Source: Pictodentalium vernedei (lineage: Eukaryota; Mollusca; Scaphopoda; Dentaliida; Dentaliidae). From it: DNA of 64,000 bases. The stretch lies in contig CM062296.1 of NCBI GenBank assembly GCA_031216915.1, forward strand, positions 65,502,148-65,566,147. Direction: 5' to 3'. The notes below the pieces were generated by a model. The model searched no databases and had not been told where the DNA came from. It worked only from the letters and a program-made list of their open reading frames with translations. Made by a program: the position numbers and the translations under genes. This document shows positions 1 through 10,261 of this stretch, in pieces (the first letter of the stretch is position 1; each line of letters begins with the position of its first letter).

Positions 1-612
1 TAGTAACTTTGGAACGACTGACGTATACAAGCCACGCCCCCACCGATTTGTTGATATTTTGTTTTCCAGTTCCACATCTGATTCAGTTAATTAAAATGAA
101 TTTTCCTTCTGAATATTTTTAAAAATCATTTCTTTCCTCTATGAGCAGGTTCGTTGGCACAGTTGACAAAATCCAAATAGAAATGTTTTATCTTATGGCT
201 GAATGCCATTCCCCAAATGCGACTGGAACGCCACATAAACTAGTAAAATATCGTACGAAAGTCACAAAAATAAAACTGGGCCATTTCCAATAGAAGATTT
301 GACACAAAAAGTGATGTATTCATACGCGCTAATTTCATAGTATTTCAGAGTTGCATTTGCGAATATTTTGTGTTGAATTATTTTTAATGAAAGACATTTT
401 GGTCTAAAATGTCATTTACTAAAGAGAGTGACCCATTCTTACGGCATGATACGGTATATAATTCGCCTCGAGGCAGGACTATTTCGTATTTCCTTCCTGC
501 TAATTTTAGAAATGTTTCCGTGTTTACTCTAAATTGGATTATATCTGACAATAGTTGGGGTTGAATTATTATAGTAAAAAACCTCTTTATTCCAAATGCC
601 ATGTAATAAACA
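1..612. other. AT-rich DNA, no gene recognised
   Basis: No coding frame here resembles a known protein. Around 450-492 there is a degenerate copy of the left arm of the foldback repeat that follows at 613-762 (a GGTA.ATAATTC..CTCGAG.C.GGACT-like stretch). Nothing else is supported. Confidence 0.5.
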
Positions 613-762
613 GAGTAATCAATTTGTTTTGAGTGTTACGGTAAATAATTCATCTCGAGACGGGACTGGTTCGTAAATCATTCGGGCTACGCCCTCGGGA
701 TTTACTCACGTCCCGTCTCTCAACAAATTATTTACCGTGACGCTCAAACAAGTTGATTACTC
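613..762. repeat. Foldback repeat with ~50 bp arms
   Basis: The sequence starting GAGTAATCAATTTGTTTTGA at 613 is repeated in reverse complement, ending with ...TTGATTACTC at 762. The arms continue inward through a shared ACGGTAAATAATT block and an AGACGGGAC block, with small mismatches and a central hairpin rich in C and G. It is a candidate MITE or foldback element; no target duplication is clear and no superfamily can be named. Confidence 0.75.
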
Positions 763-1370
763 TCTATATAATTATCTTTTCTAAGAGTTAAAAAGTAGAG
801 TATTAAAAAAATCTAACAGATATATGTATCGCTTTTCTTTAGGCCGAACATAACCTATCACCTGTTTTCAAGCAAACTTCGCATTACTTATATACTTACA
901 TTACTGTTATAGCACAATAATTACATTTTTAATGCAGTTATACGTTTTGGGTCCAAATACTCAATTCCCATTGGTCAGCTGGATGAAAACGTCACGATAA
1001 ATGTAATTCATTTTCCAATGAATACATTTGGTCGAACTTTGACCCGCATTTACGGTAGAGCGCAGTTGACAGAATGCAATTCGGACGGTGTTTGGGCGTT
1101 TTTTTTAAACTTTTAGCGCCTCTCGCAGTGATCCACTCCGCTGCTGTTTCTTTGGTGACATTTCCCAACTGTGGCATAAAGCCCGTTACTAAAATACTCG
1201 TTTCGATTTCTAAAGTTGAGAAAATTAAAGCTTATTTGTCTTTGGGATATCATTTAGACGGAACAAAGGTCTGCGCCAGTTTGTGATTCCAACGACTGAA
1301 AGACGTATGATTTTCAACAATGGCGAATGACAATTCGTGGGGGAAAAAAGTAAACAGTTACGGAATGTAA
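763..1370. other. No gene recognised
   Basis: Overlapping short open frames on both strands (about 992-1286) have no recognisable domain and are probably chance. A tiny hairpin (AATGTAATTCATT ... AATGAATACATT) lies near 1000-1028. Confidence 0.4.
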
Positions 1371-1512
1371 TTATAAGAATTGAATGCAATTTTTATAATC
1401 TTTATTGGAGTATGAACGTGTGGGAATGGGTACAAAAGGTATGAATCCCGAAGGGATTCCCACACGTTCATACTCCAATAAAGATTATAAAACTTGCATT
1501 CAATTCTTAATT
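1371..1512. repeat. Foldback repeat, arms ~58 bp
   Basis: From TTATAAGAATTGAATGCAAT at 1371 the sequence runs to a short loop near 1430-1450 and returns as its near-perfect reverse complement, ending ATTGAATGC-type sequence by about 1510. The shared arm includes AACGTGTGGGAAT. There is one main mismatch region in the outer arm. Confidence 0.8.
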
Positions 1513-2383
1513 AAAATTTGGTGAATTCAAAAACTGAGTTTCGTTTTGATACTTCACGATCTAAGTGTTCATACACATTCTGTATGAAATCGGACCAATA
1601 TAATCAACAGATCCGCAGTTATATCTGCTATTTTTCGGTGAAGGTTATGTTCGCTGAATTGGCCAGGTTGCAACGAAATCAGGAGAGTTCGATCTGAAAT
1701 AACGAGATCAACTAAGCGTATTGACAAACCTCGAACCGGACCGAATTAGAGCATATGATGTGTACATGTAAATATCACATAAAGCTCAGAGGTGAGCAGA
1801 GTTGCAGTAGTAAACTAACGTATTTGACATTCTGTTTGTTTGTGGATATCAGCCCAAAAATCCTTAGGTGGGGGAGGGGGACGGGTAATTGCATTACAGT
1901 AGCCAGCTGAACACCGGAAGTCACGTAATGTTTTCCATGAAAAGTGTTCGCAAATCCAAAAATTACCTTTGATGGTACAGAGAATAATGTTCTGCAATAC
2001 ATTTCTGATTAGGGTATATGGGTCATCCTGCGAGCCCATGGTTCTATAAATCTCTGTTGTAACATCTTTTAAAAATAAGTAAACGGCGCTTTTACCCTGT
2101 GTTGATGTTCTGTTGTAACATTTTGCCTTTTTGTTGTATCGACGGTGTGTGCATCTTGGCATGTAATACAGACACTGTTTTTTCCATTAATATAAAATAA
2201 AGAGGTGTGATTTGCTAATAAAAAAACTGCACATTTGCAAAACAAAGACTCAGTGTGGATACTTAGTGTTCAGAGATGTGGTACAGATGAATGTTGATGA
2301 ATCCAGAACACAGCACCCATCACACTAATGTGTACAGCCAGAATAGCAGTTTCTATATTTTTCATTACTTTCTACATACCATA
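1513..2383. other. No gene recognised
   Basis: Two overlapping minus-strand frames (1775-2002 and 1815-2162) show no conserved motif. A G-rich patch (AGGTGGGGGAGGGGGACGGG) lies at 1865-1885. Nothing further is supported. Confidence 0.4.
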
Positions 2384-2837
2384 CACACTAAAAACTAAAG
2401 TGTTAAAACTGACACTTTCAAGGTGTTAAACCCATTCTAACTCTTAGGGTTTGATTTTGACACTCAAAGTGCAATGCTTTAAGCACTTAGATCTTACAAT
2501 CGTCAAACATCTGAAACTTGAATATATGCCACTTCCCATGTGTCTAGCATTTGTGGTTCTTCCAGAATCGTCCATAATTTGATTTGCGCTTGGTGGGTAC
2601 ATAATTAAAAGGACACAACGCAGATAACTCGGAATAGGCTTGAGAGTTCGAGCCTGATCCGCGTCATCTGCGTTGTTTCCTTTTAAGTGTCGCGCCATTA
2701 CACTTGTCAAGTGGTATTATTGTAACACCTGTCAAGTTCTGGGATATCTACTCTTGAACAAAGTGCTAGTTCAGCACTTAGTAAGTGTTAAATACAACAC
2801 TTCAAGAGTAGTTTTTAACACTTTTGTTTTTAGCGTG
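2384..2837. mobile_element. Non-autonomous TIR element, 454 bp
   Basis: The left end CACACTAAAAACTAAAGTG and the reverse complement of the right end CACGCTAAAAACAAAAGTG match closely, and the similarity continues through GTTAAAA. Both outer flanks offer TA, giving a possible 2 bp target duplication. The CAC...GTG ends are compatible with CACTA/EnSpm-type elements, but this is only suggestive. It has no coding capacity and is a MITE-like element. Confidence 0.6.
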
Positions 2838-2854
2838 TATATGTACCAAATTTG

Positions 2855-2945
2855 TCAAGTTCGAATTTTTGCAGTAGGTACGCCAAGCGCCTAGAGCCTT
2901 TGGGGATTAGGCGCTCTATAAATATTCTTATTATTATTATAATAG
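2855..2945 (+). mobile_element. 5'-truncated retroposon 3' end with (ATT)n tail
   Basis: The sequence ends with GGCGCTCTATAAATATTC and a run of TTATTATTATTAT. This 3' tail form is typical of many invertebrate CR1/L2-type LINEs and the SINEs that borrow their ends. Only the last ~90 bp are present and there is no coding part. Confidence 0.5.
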
Positions 2946-3034
2946 ATATTCTAGATGACAGATTATCTGTGAACCAGTTACTTGTGGATTCCTTTTGTTA
3001 TAATTGATACATGAAATCAAAATACAGCTCCGAG

Positions 3035-3635
3035 ATATCGTCCCACGAGTTTCAATGTGTTCTATGCGCCTACTGGCCCACGAGTTCCAATGTGTTCTAT
3101 GTGCCTACTGACCCACGAGTTCCAATGTGTTCTATGTGCCTACTGGCCCACGAGTTATAATGTGTTCTATGTGCCTACTGGCCCACGAGTTCCAATGTGT
3201 TCTATGTGCCTACTGGTCCACGAGTTCCAATGTGTTCTATGTGCCTACTGGTCCACGAGTTCCAATGTGTTCTATGTGCCTACTGGCCCACGAATTCCAA
3301 TGTGTTCTATATACATACTGGCCCACGAGTTCCAATGTGTTCTACGTGCCTACTGGCCCACGAGTTCCAATGTGTTCTATGTGCCTACTGGCCCACGAGT
3401 TCCAACGTGTTCTATGTGTCAACTGGTCCACGACTTCCAACGTGTTCTATGTGCCTACTGGCCTACGAGTTCCAATGTGTTCTATGTGCCTACTGGCCCA
3501 CGAGTTCTAACGTGTTCAGTGTGCCTACTGGTCCACGAGTTCCAACGTGTTCTATGTGCCTACTGGCCCACGAGTTCCAACGTGTTCTATGTGCCTACTG
3601 GCACATAGAACACATTGGAACTCAGGGGACGATAT
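3035..3635. repeat. 35 bp minisatellite enclosed by inverted repeat
   Basis: About 16 copies of a 35 bp unit (GTTCTATGTGCCTACTGG plus CCCACGAGTTCCAAT) fill the segment. All three plus-strand frames stay open because the unit lacks stops and 35 is not a multiple of 3, so the frames of 127-183 codons here are artefacts. The first unit is preceded by ATATCGTCCC, and the array ends with the reverse complement of the unit followed by GGGACGATAT, so the array sits inside a foldback. Confidence 0.9.
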
Positions 3636-3781
3636 GTCTGTTGTTTTCGTTAATTAAAAGTAACAAGAGGAAACTTGACTTCATTTTCTACTGATGTCAT
3701 AAGTGTTTTTTTCAAAAATTACTTGCTTCTAAATTCCATCTTTCTCGCGCGTCTGATAATTTGAAGATAGATAACTGAACT

Positions 3782-4040
3782 GGGTTAGGAACTTAATCCC
3801 AGTTGCCCACGTGGGGACACGGTAACGCCGTGTACTAATGCGTAATGCATGGCGGTCGTGCACTTGTCTTTAATCAATGTTAATCCTGCTTGTGGTGAGT
3901 TAGAATGTTGGGGAGTTTGACAGTTGCTTACCGCTGATCTGTGGTTTTCTCTGGGTACTCTGGCTACCTCCAGATGTAAAACTGTCCGACACGAGGTGAC
4001 CATGGCTGTCGAAACTGTTGTTAAACCCCAATAAAAATAT
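3782..4040 (+). mobile_element. tRNA-derived SINE body, 5'-truncated copy
   Basis: The segment from CCCAGTTGCCCACGTGGGGA to the AATAAAAATATAAC end matches the reverse-strand body of the SINE at 7334-7697, including the CACTTGTCTT and CGACACGAGGTGACC blocks. The tRNA-like head with A and B boxes is missing. Confidence 0.75.
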
Positions 4041-4627
4041 AACTTAAATCAGAGTCGCGTACAAGGAAGTTCAGAAATACAAAGTGGCTTACTTTCCTGT
4101 GCTCTCAACAAAGTTTTAATGAAGTGAAGCTGAACCAAATATCAGTTCCTTGGTTTTACCCATAAGTCGATCAAAACTAGTTACCATAGTTATTTTTTAC
4201 CTAAAACGGACCGGCAGTGGTACTTTCCATCACATACAACTTTCAGGCGCCGAAAGGAGGAAAAAGCAAATGAGCCCAGGGGGCCACTGACACTCCACAC
4301 ACATCCCCTTTTGTGTTATGCCTTTCCAAATATAGAACAGTTTTTCTTCCTATCCTCTGTTGTTTTCAGCTCATTATTTACTCTTTATCTTAATTCCGTT
4401 GTCGACACTTAATTTTCTCCATCCTTTCGCTCCAAGCAGCTATCAGACTTCTCACTATTAACTCCTAAACGGTAACCCGAAGCTAATCTAGTTTTGATTT
4501 TATATTCTCATCAAAGTGCCATAATTCTGCTTCTAATCGCACTTACAAAATCCCCTAAGAGCTAGTCCGTGATTCGCTATGGTATTGCCCCAAACCCTTA
4601 CTGTTATGTGGTTGCGATCACTATCTA
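4041..4627. other. No gene recognised
   Basis: AT-rich and low in long frames. No repeat shared with the rest of the window was noticed. Confidence 0.4.
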
Positions 4628-4941
4628 CAGTTAAAACTAGAAGTCCTGTCACGAATAGTGCGCTTATCTAGGCTTAATTGCTCGTTGGAATTGCACGCAA
4701 TTGCCATATCGAATGGCATCCAAAGCACGGCAGGTTCTCCTGGTTACTCATAGCAAACACATGCAATGTTTCTGCCAATGGACGTCCGGGTTACCCGGAG
4801 GTCCATTGGCTGAAACATTACTTGTGCACAGGCCATATGTACAGAATTTGATAGCTTTACTATGGCCATAACGCGTACATTAACACGCAGATCGGCCTGA
4901 TATTTGTGCGCATTTCTTGACAGGACTTCTAGTTTTAACTG
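4628..4941. mobile_element. TA-flanked MITE (Tc1/mariner-like ends), 314 bp
   Basis: The ends are perfect-to-near-perfect inverted repeats beginning CAGTTAAAACTAGAAGTCCT, and each end is flanked by TA (TA|CAGTT ... AACTG|TA). TA duplication with CAGT termini fits Tc1/mariner-type non-autonomous elements. A strong internal hairpin at about 4768-4820 (CCAATGGACGTCCGG / CCGGAGGTCCATTGG) occupies the centre. A truncated copy occurs at 13014-13088. Confidence 0.8.
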
Positions 4942-5539
4942 TAAGTCTTACGCCATCTATTTACATGTCGATGACTCCCCTCTCCCATAATGAGTACATA
5001 ATCAATTATTCTTTTCCGTTCCGGTCCAGTTCATTTGTAAATTCTAAGAGTTTTGTCTCATTAACATTGATTTTGTTGTCACCACCCACAGTACCCTCTC
5101 CTCCACCATCGATGTGTCCACTAAAATCTCTCATTAGTGTAATATTCAAACCCCATTTTTCAGTTATTCCTCACTGGGCCTGAGTTTATCTATTGACTAT
5201 AATGTAAACAGAACTTGGACTGGTCAAGAGATAAACGATATAAACCCGTTTCGTGTGGAAAACATCCGAACCCACGATATTTCCGCTCACTCACACGAAA
5301 ATGTTCCGTATCGTGTATTTGTCTCGTTCCTGATTTTCATATCGTGTGTTGACATCATGACGCCGAAGTAAATATCGTGGCAGACAAAGTTCGCCTGGAT
5401 GTAATAATAGGAGGCGTATGTCTTTATTCAACAACTGCTGTATGAAGAGTGTTAATGTGTATTTCGCAGGCCCAAATAAAGGAGAGGAATGATTAAAACT
5501 TCAAACTGTTCTAAGCTTGTTCCATGTTAATTTATTATA
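4942..5539. other. No gene recognised
   Basis: A frame at 4917-5183 has no recognisable domain and partly overlaps the MITE end. Motifs containing ATCGTG recur at 5270-5380 but form no regular array. Confidence 0.4.
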
Positions 5540-6140
5540 ATGTTCCAATAAGACTAAAATCCTCCTTCTCTGATTGGACGAGAGATCGCTTAGTATATTC
5601 TATGTTTACGGCTCAAGTGGCAAATGTTACCGTCTGACATCACAACGCGAAATATCTGCAATGACGTCGCCCGTTTCGTAACTACTTCATCAACGGAGTG
5701 ACTAACGAGCCGCTTCATTTTTTCTGGATGTTTCACGTGTGTAGCAGACGGTCTTCCTGGTGAAGTGCTGTTTAACTTACAAACAGATTTACGATTTGAA
5801 CTAAGATGGAATTAGTTTATCTGGTTTATTGATTATTTATTCAGTGTAGTCGTGGATACAGGAGAGGTTTATTTACTAAACCTGTGATCGTTAAAAATTG
5901 ACTTGAACAAGGCAACTTTTAACGATCACAAGTTGAGTAAATAGGCCTCTCGTGTTTCACGATGTAGGTTTTGGGCTATGGGCAGTGTCTGTTGGATAAA
6001 TGGACGGTAACATGGTCTGAGGTTTGCGGTTCGGAGCGCATGTTCGCCCGCTTCGCGTCTCGGTTGAACATAAGCTCCGAGCCGCAAACCTCAGACCATG
6101 TTACCGTCAATTCATCACAATAATTTATAATACATTAAAT
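5540..6140. repeat. Dispersed repeat family A, copy 1
   Basis: This segment is homologous along its length to 42384-42960: both share AAATGTTACCGTCTGAC, the ACGTCGCCCGTTTCGTAAC block and the AATTCATCACAATAATTTAT end. It contains two strong hairpins, at about 5868-5945 (arms around GATCGTTAAAA) and at about 6003-6105 (arms around GAGGTTTGCGG). It is probably a non-autonomous transposon. No target duplication was resolved. Confidence 0.8.
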
Positions 6141-7124
6141 AGATTTTATAGATTTTAGTTCATACCATGCTTCCCTACCAGATAAATGGGACCCAGAGTA
6201 TGTACAAACATTGACAGTCTTAGTTGTCAATAGATAAAATCGTCATCCCTTGTTTGTTCACGTAGGATAGGTTTTTACCTAACTGAAACCAACCATATCC
6301 CAAGAGGCCGAATGGGACACCATTGGCAGCGGAGGGTAGTTAAAAGCCTGTACTACGTGAACAGAAATGGGGTAACTAATAGTTTATATTCAATCACTCC
6401 ACTCAGACTTTCTACCATTAACTGCCCATATAATTTCGCTTTCTGAAGAGTTGTTGTATTCATTTTTGATAAGTCTTCGATTACCACATCGTCTAACGCC
6501 TTCTTGATACCATTAACTACCCATCCACCCCAACCCACACCCACCCACCCTTTCCATTTCTGGTCTTCTAGTCGAACCGACAATACACTCATTATCCTAT
6601 GTCACGGTCAATCCTTCCATACTGTATAATATATATCTTACTAAGGCCTATTGGATTCTCTTCATCCACCATGGGCGAGATTTATCTTACTTTTCTTGAG
6701 ACTCTAAATGTTGTTGCATCTCATTTTGAAAAAACACTTGAATTATCTGGGATATTATTCTTATCTTTTTTGTGAGGAGCCCCCTTTTTTCTATCATTTT
6801 TACATTTGCTCTCTCGAAATTTACCGTATGTCAACAACTGTTCCGCTACCTGTAAAATGTTCCTTCCAGACGCCTCAGAAATTCTGGGACGGATATGAAG
6901 ATTGTCCCTCCATACAAATCCCTCTCACTCCAAAAATACCTCCGAATGTTAAGAACATGCATCCTTATATCCCTGCGGTGTTCCTTCAATTTCTTGTTCT
7001 AATTCTCGTGTTTCACTCACTCCCTCGAGACATCGCTGGGATAGTCTCGGCGAGAGTGGAAGGAGTGAACGAAGTATTCGGCGCTCGTTTTATTGACCCC
7101 CGAAATGAGTGCCGAGATTGGGCA
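6141..7124. other. No gene recognised
   Basis: The longest frame (6708-7178, plus, 156 codons) has a hydrophobic start and no domain I recognise. It runs into the repeat at 7125 and has no supporting homology in view. A small imperfect hairpin lies at about 7018-7072. I treat it as non-coding. Confidence 0.35.
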
Positions 7125-7910
7125 TTTTATATCGTGTTATTAGTTTCCATGCAAGGTAAATGTGATGACGTTTGCTGACGTGAAAGCTGCTACGCTATAG
7201 TGTAGCAGCTCTCGCGTCATCAGCGTCATGGGTTGGGAGAAGTTATCGCGTTGCAAAACTGGATACCACCTTGTAGAGAGGGCGGTGGCGAGTAGCGGCG
7301 TTTTTCTATGACGTTCCTGCAAGCCAATTGTATTTATTTATTTATTTAATCACTGGGATTTAACGACAGTTTCGGCAGCCAGGGTCACCTCGTGTCGAAC
7401 AGTTCCACGAGTTGAGGGAGCTTGAGTACCTGGAGAGAACCGCCGAGCAACTGCGAGCAACTGTCAGTCTCCCAACGTACTAAATCCACACAAGCAGAGT
7501 TAGCATTAGTTGAAGACAAGTGCAACATCGACGTGCAGTACGCCTTGCTATGCAACGCCACCGTGCCCCCACGTGGGCAGTTGGGTAGTCGGGTTGAAGT
7601 GCCTTACCCATGGACAAACCGCAGTAACCCCTGGCGGGGATCGAACCTTGGACCTTTCGGTTTGAAGTCGTAATCATTGAGCTACCGCGCTCTCTATCCA
7701 GTTATATAGAGATAACAGTGTTAGTACTCTTCAAGCAGCACGCCAACTAGACGAAAAGCCAAAGCTACTACGATAGAAAGGCATTTCGATTGAATATCAA
7801 CCCAATTATATCAAACGCCTGTCAAAAACGCACACGATTGATGTCATAAAAACACAAAGAGATATTGTGAAATGTGGGAAATTTCGATTGGTGGAGATTT
7901 AACTCTTAGG
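7125..7910. repeat. Dispersed repeat family B, copy 1, split by a SINE
   Basis: The flanks of the SINE (7125-7333 and 7698-7910) match 40080-40480 and partly 39350-39800. Shared pieces include TTAGTTTCCATGCAAGGTAAA, the ACCACCTTG..G..GGGCGG block, TATAGAGATAACAGTG and GATGTCATAAAAACA. A hairpin at about 7160-7225 (GATGACG...GCTGCTACG / CGTAGCAGC-type arms) lies in the left part. The undisrupted copies give the pre-insertion state of the SINE site. Confidence 0.75.
7334..7697 (-). mobile_element. tRNA-derived SINE, full length
   Basis: On the minus strand the element starts with a tRNA-like head: an A-box-like TAGCTCAATGATTACG and a B box GGTTCGATCCC. It continues through a conserved body with ACTGCCCACGTGGGGGCAC and CACTTGTCTT, and ends in a TAAATAAATAAATA tail. 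The flanks CCAATTGTAT (7324-7333) and CCAGTTATAT (7698-7707) are a slightly decayed target duplication. RNA polymerase III transcription from the internal promoter is the family norm. The plus-strand frame at 7422-7673 is spurious. Confidence 0.85.
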
Positions 7911-7970
7911 AGCCGGGTAATCAGCACTAATTTATTGAACATGACATACCGCGAAAAACTTACAGTAAAA

Positions 7971-8034
7971 CAGGTGCGTCTAGTCAAGTGTCGTCTGCCT
8001 ATTCAGGCAGACGACACTTGACTAGAAGCACCTG
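7971..8034. repeat. 64 bp near-perfect palindrome
   Basis: Two 30 bp arms (CAGGTGCGTCTAGTCAAG ... and its reverse complement) flank a 4 nt ATTC loop, with one mismatch. It stands alone with no obvious longer TIRs. It could extrude as a cruciform or template a hairpin RNA. Confidence 0.9.
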
Positions 8035-8441
8035 CTCAGTGTTTAATTCTCCCTCAGCCCCAAGATAGCCGAACCGTCACAGCCAGATTATCTGCCGTAT
8101 TACATCACAGACAAGAAAACTCGACTTCCGGCTTCGAAAAGTCAACTGAACTAAATAATTCTCCACTGCAAAACGCTTACCAAGATAATTTAAAGCAGAG
8201 AAATTAAAGCGAGGAGGGCGTCGGGCAGCATTTGTTGGCTTTCGTCTGTTCTTATTCACCAAATCTACTGACAATCCTCTTTTATTGACTCATCAAAGAA
8301 AAGTTAATTAACAGATGATTCCAAAAGCCTGTTGGTCACCGATTCATTTCTTTCGTCATTTAAACATCTCCTTTTGAAAATAAGTTCAAACATAACCTAT
8401 TTTGTTCTGTTTAGGAACCTGAAGAAACTCTGCCAAACAAA
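8035..8441. other. No gene recognised
   Basis: Two short frames (8077-8274 minus, 8332-8514 plus) have no motif. The plus frame ends inside the tandem array. Confidence 0.4.
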
Positions 8442-9203
8442 ACCTGATAGGCTATATTCTATATATATTCAAAACATGATAGGCTATATTCTATATATAT
8501 TCAAAACCAGATAGGTTATATTCTATACATATTCAAAAACCCGATAGGCTATATTCTATATATATTCAAAACCTGATAGGCCATATTCTATATATATTCA
8601 AAACCTGATAGGCTATATTCTATATATATTCAAAACCAGATAGGTTATATTCTATACATATTCAAAACCCGATAGGCTATATTCTATATATATTCAAAAC
8701 CTGATAGGCTATGTTCTATATATATTCAACACCTGATAGGCTATATTCTATATATAATCAAAACCCGATAGGCTATATTCTATACATATTCAAAACCTGA
8801 TAGACCATATTCTATAGATATTCAAAACCTGATAGGCTATATTCTATATATATTCAAAACCCGATAGGCCATATCCTATATATATTCAAAACCTGAGAGG
8901 CCATATCCTATATATATTCAAAACCCGATAGGCCACATTCTATATATATTCAAAACCTGATAGGCTATATTCTATATATATTCAAAACTTGATAGGCTAT
9001 ATTCTATATATATTCAAAACCTGGTAGGCTATATTCTATATATATTCAAAACCTGATAGGCTGTATTCTATATATATTCAAAACCTGAAAGGCTATATTC
9101 TATATATATTCAAAACCTGATAGGCTATATTCTATATATATTCAAAACCTGATAGGCTATATTATATATATATATTCACAAATTGATAGGCTATATTATA
9201 TTC
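8442..9203. repeat. 32 bp minisatellite, ~24 copies
   Basis: A unit of about 32 bp (CCTGATAGGCTATATTCTAT then ATATATTCAAAA) repeats head to tail with scattered substitutions such as CCGATAGG and TATACATATTC. The last units near 9160-9200 are shortened and AT-expanded. Confidence 0.95.
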
Positions 9204-9349
9204 AGTGATCTTAAATTTATTTCAAAGTGGAAGGGATTAGTGGGAAAGAATAGTATTATCCATGTTGTTTTACTTGGCATGTGGGCATTTACGCTGGTTT
9301 GCAAACTAATCTGTTACTTGGCTACGCCTTGGGGTGTATATGTTTAGAG

Positions 9350-9930
9350 TAGGGGTCTTCGAATCACATTTTTTTCGAATCGAATCTCGAATCGAATCGT
9401 GTTTCTGATATCAATATCGAATGAAATCTCGAATCGAATTTCTTAATAGACAAGTTATTTCATATTGTACTAAATGGAAGTTACGGTATACTGTGATGAT
9501 ACTTACTAGACTGACTGTCACTTTAAACACCAGTCAATAAATATTCTCTATTGCACCATCGCTGCAACAGCTAGGCCCATTATCCATAGTTTTATTTTTT
9601 AAGGCTTAACTTGTTACTATTCACATTCTTAACAAGGTGAATAGCAACAAGTTGAGCCTTCAAAAACTAAAACTATGGGAAATATGGTGGACAAAATTCA
9701 CTACTCACCTAACACTCAACTGTTGTTTATTACTCAATTAACTATGAATTGAGCTTACATGAATGAATTGTCTCATGTCAATATTATCCATTTTTGTTGG
9801 AAATGTAACAAATTGAAGTTAGCACGAGAGATTCGACAAGATCGAATCTTCAGATTGATTAGGGTTCGATCTGGAAGCAGACGTATGGTTATCCGTATCG
9901 AATAGAATCTCGGATATTAGCAGGCCCCTA
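9350..9930. mobile_element. hAT-type MITE (hAT-N1), 581 bp, nested
   Basis: Ends are TAGGGGTCTTCGAA and the reverse-complement TAGGGGCCTGCTAA. An exact 8 bp duplication GTTTAGAG flanks it (9342-9349 and 9931-9938). The subterminal regions are rich in TCGAATCGAAT repeats. A near-perfect hairpin at 9584-9678 occupies the middle. It inserted across the left terminus of element X, so its target copy contains the TAGAG tip of X. No coding capacity. Confidence 0.9.
9584..9678. repeat. Hairpin inside hAT-N1
   Basis: Arms of about 41 bp run from CCATAGTTTTATTTTTTAAG to its reverse complement ending ACTAAAACTATGG, with a loop around TTCTTAACAAG. Arm identity is much higher than the TIR identity of the host element. 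Confidence 0.85.
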
Positions 9931-10042
9931 GTTTAGAGCTGGGTGTTTTTCAGCAAACCGGAAAACAGAACCCCAAGAACCCGCAAACATCTGCCGAACG
10001 GTGTTATTGTGTTTGTGCGTAAACTGATCAAACTACTTCACT

Positions 10043-10132
10043 GTTCTCATTGTCACATTTTCTGCCTCAAAGATCCGTCCACAGATCCGTCCACCGGCGA
10101 TTCAACGAGTGGGAAAATGTGACAATGAGAAC
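10043..10132. repeat. Hairpin GTTCTCATTGTCACATTTTC
   Basis: The 22 bp arms GTTCTCATTGTCACATTTTC... and GAAAATGTGACAATGAGAAC are exact. The loop contains a duplicated AGATCCGTCCAC. The same terminal sequence, diverged, bounds the element at 11931-12953, suggesting a short member of that family. Confidence 0.8.
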
Positions 10133-10261
10133 ACAACATAGTTTAGATGAACCTTATTCATTTGTTAACCGGATGTACTGGGTGGAGGGGGGGGGGGGAG
10201 GGGAGGCGGTGGGTTGCTACTGAATATGATTTTCAAGTGAATACCTTCAAATCAAAGAGAA

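Noticed and set aside
3057-3694. Open frames of 127-183 codons with repeated CSMCLL / VFYVPTGPR peptides
   Set aside because: All three plus frames are open across the same 35 bp minisatellite and spell the same repeat in shifted frames; no start context, domain or unique sequence.
6708-7178. 156-codon plus-strand frame
   Set aside because: No known motif, runs into dispersed repeat B at 7125 and has no homolog visible in the window; cannot be supported as a gene.
7600-7690. tRNA gene on the minus strand
   Set aside because: A and B boxes are present but the cloverleaf is not intact and the sequence continues into a SINE body with a poly-TAAA tail and target duplication; same for 52860-52940.
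8442-9203. Repeat array resembling a CRISPR array at first sight
   Set aside because: Units of 32 bp are contiguous with no unique spacers, the DNA is eukaryotic and no cas gene is present: an ordinary minisatellite.
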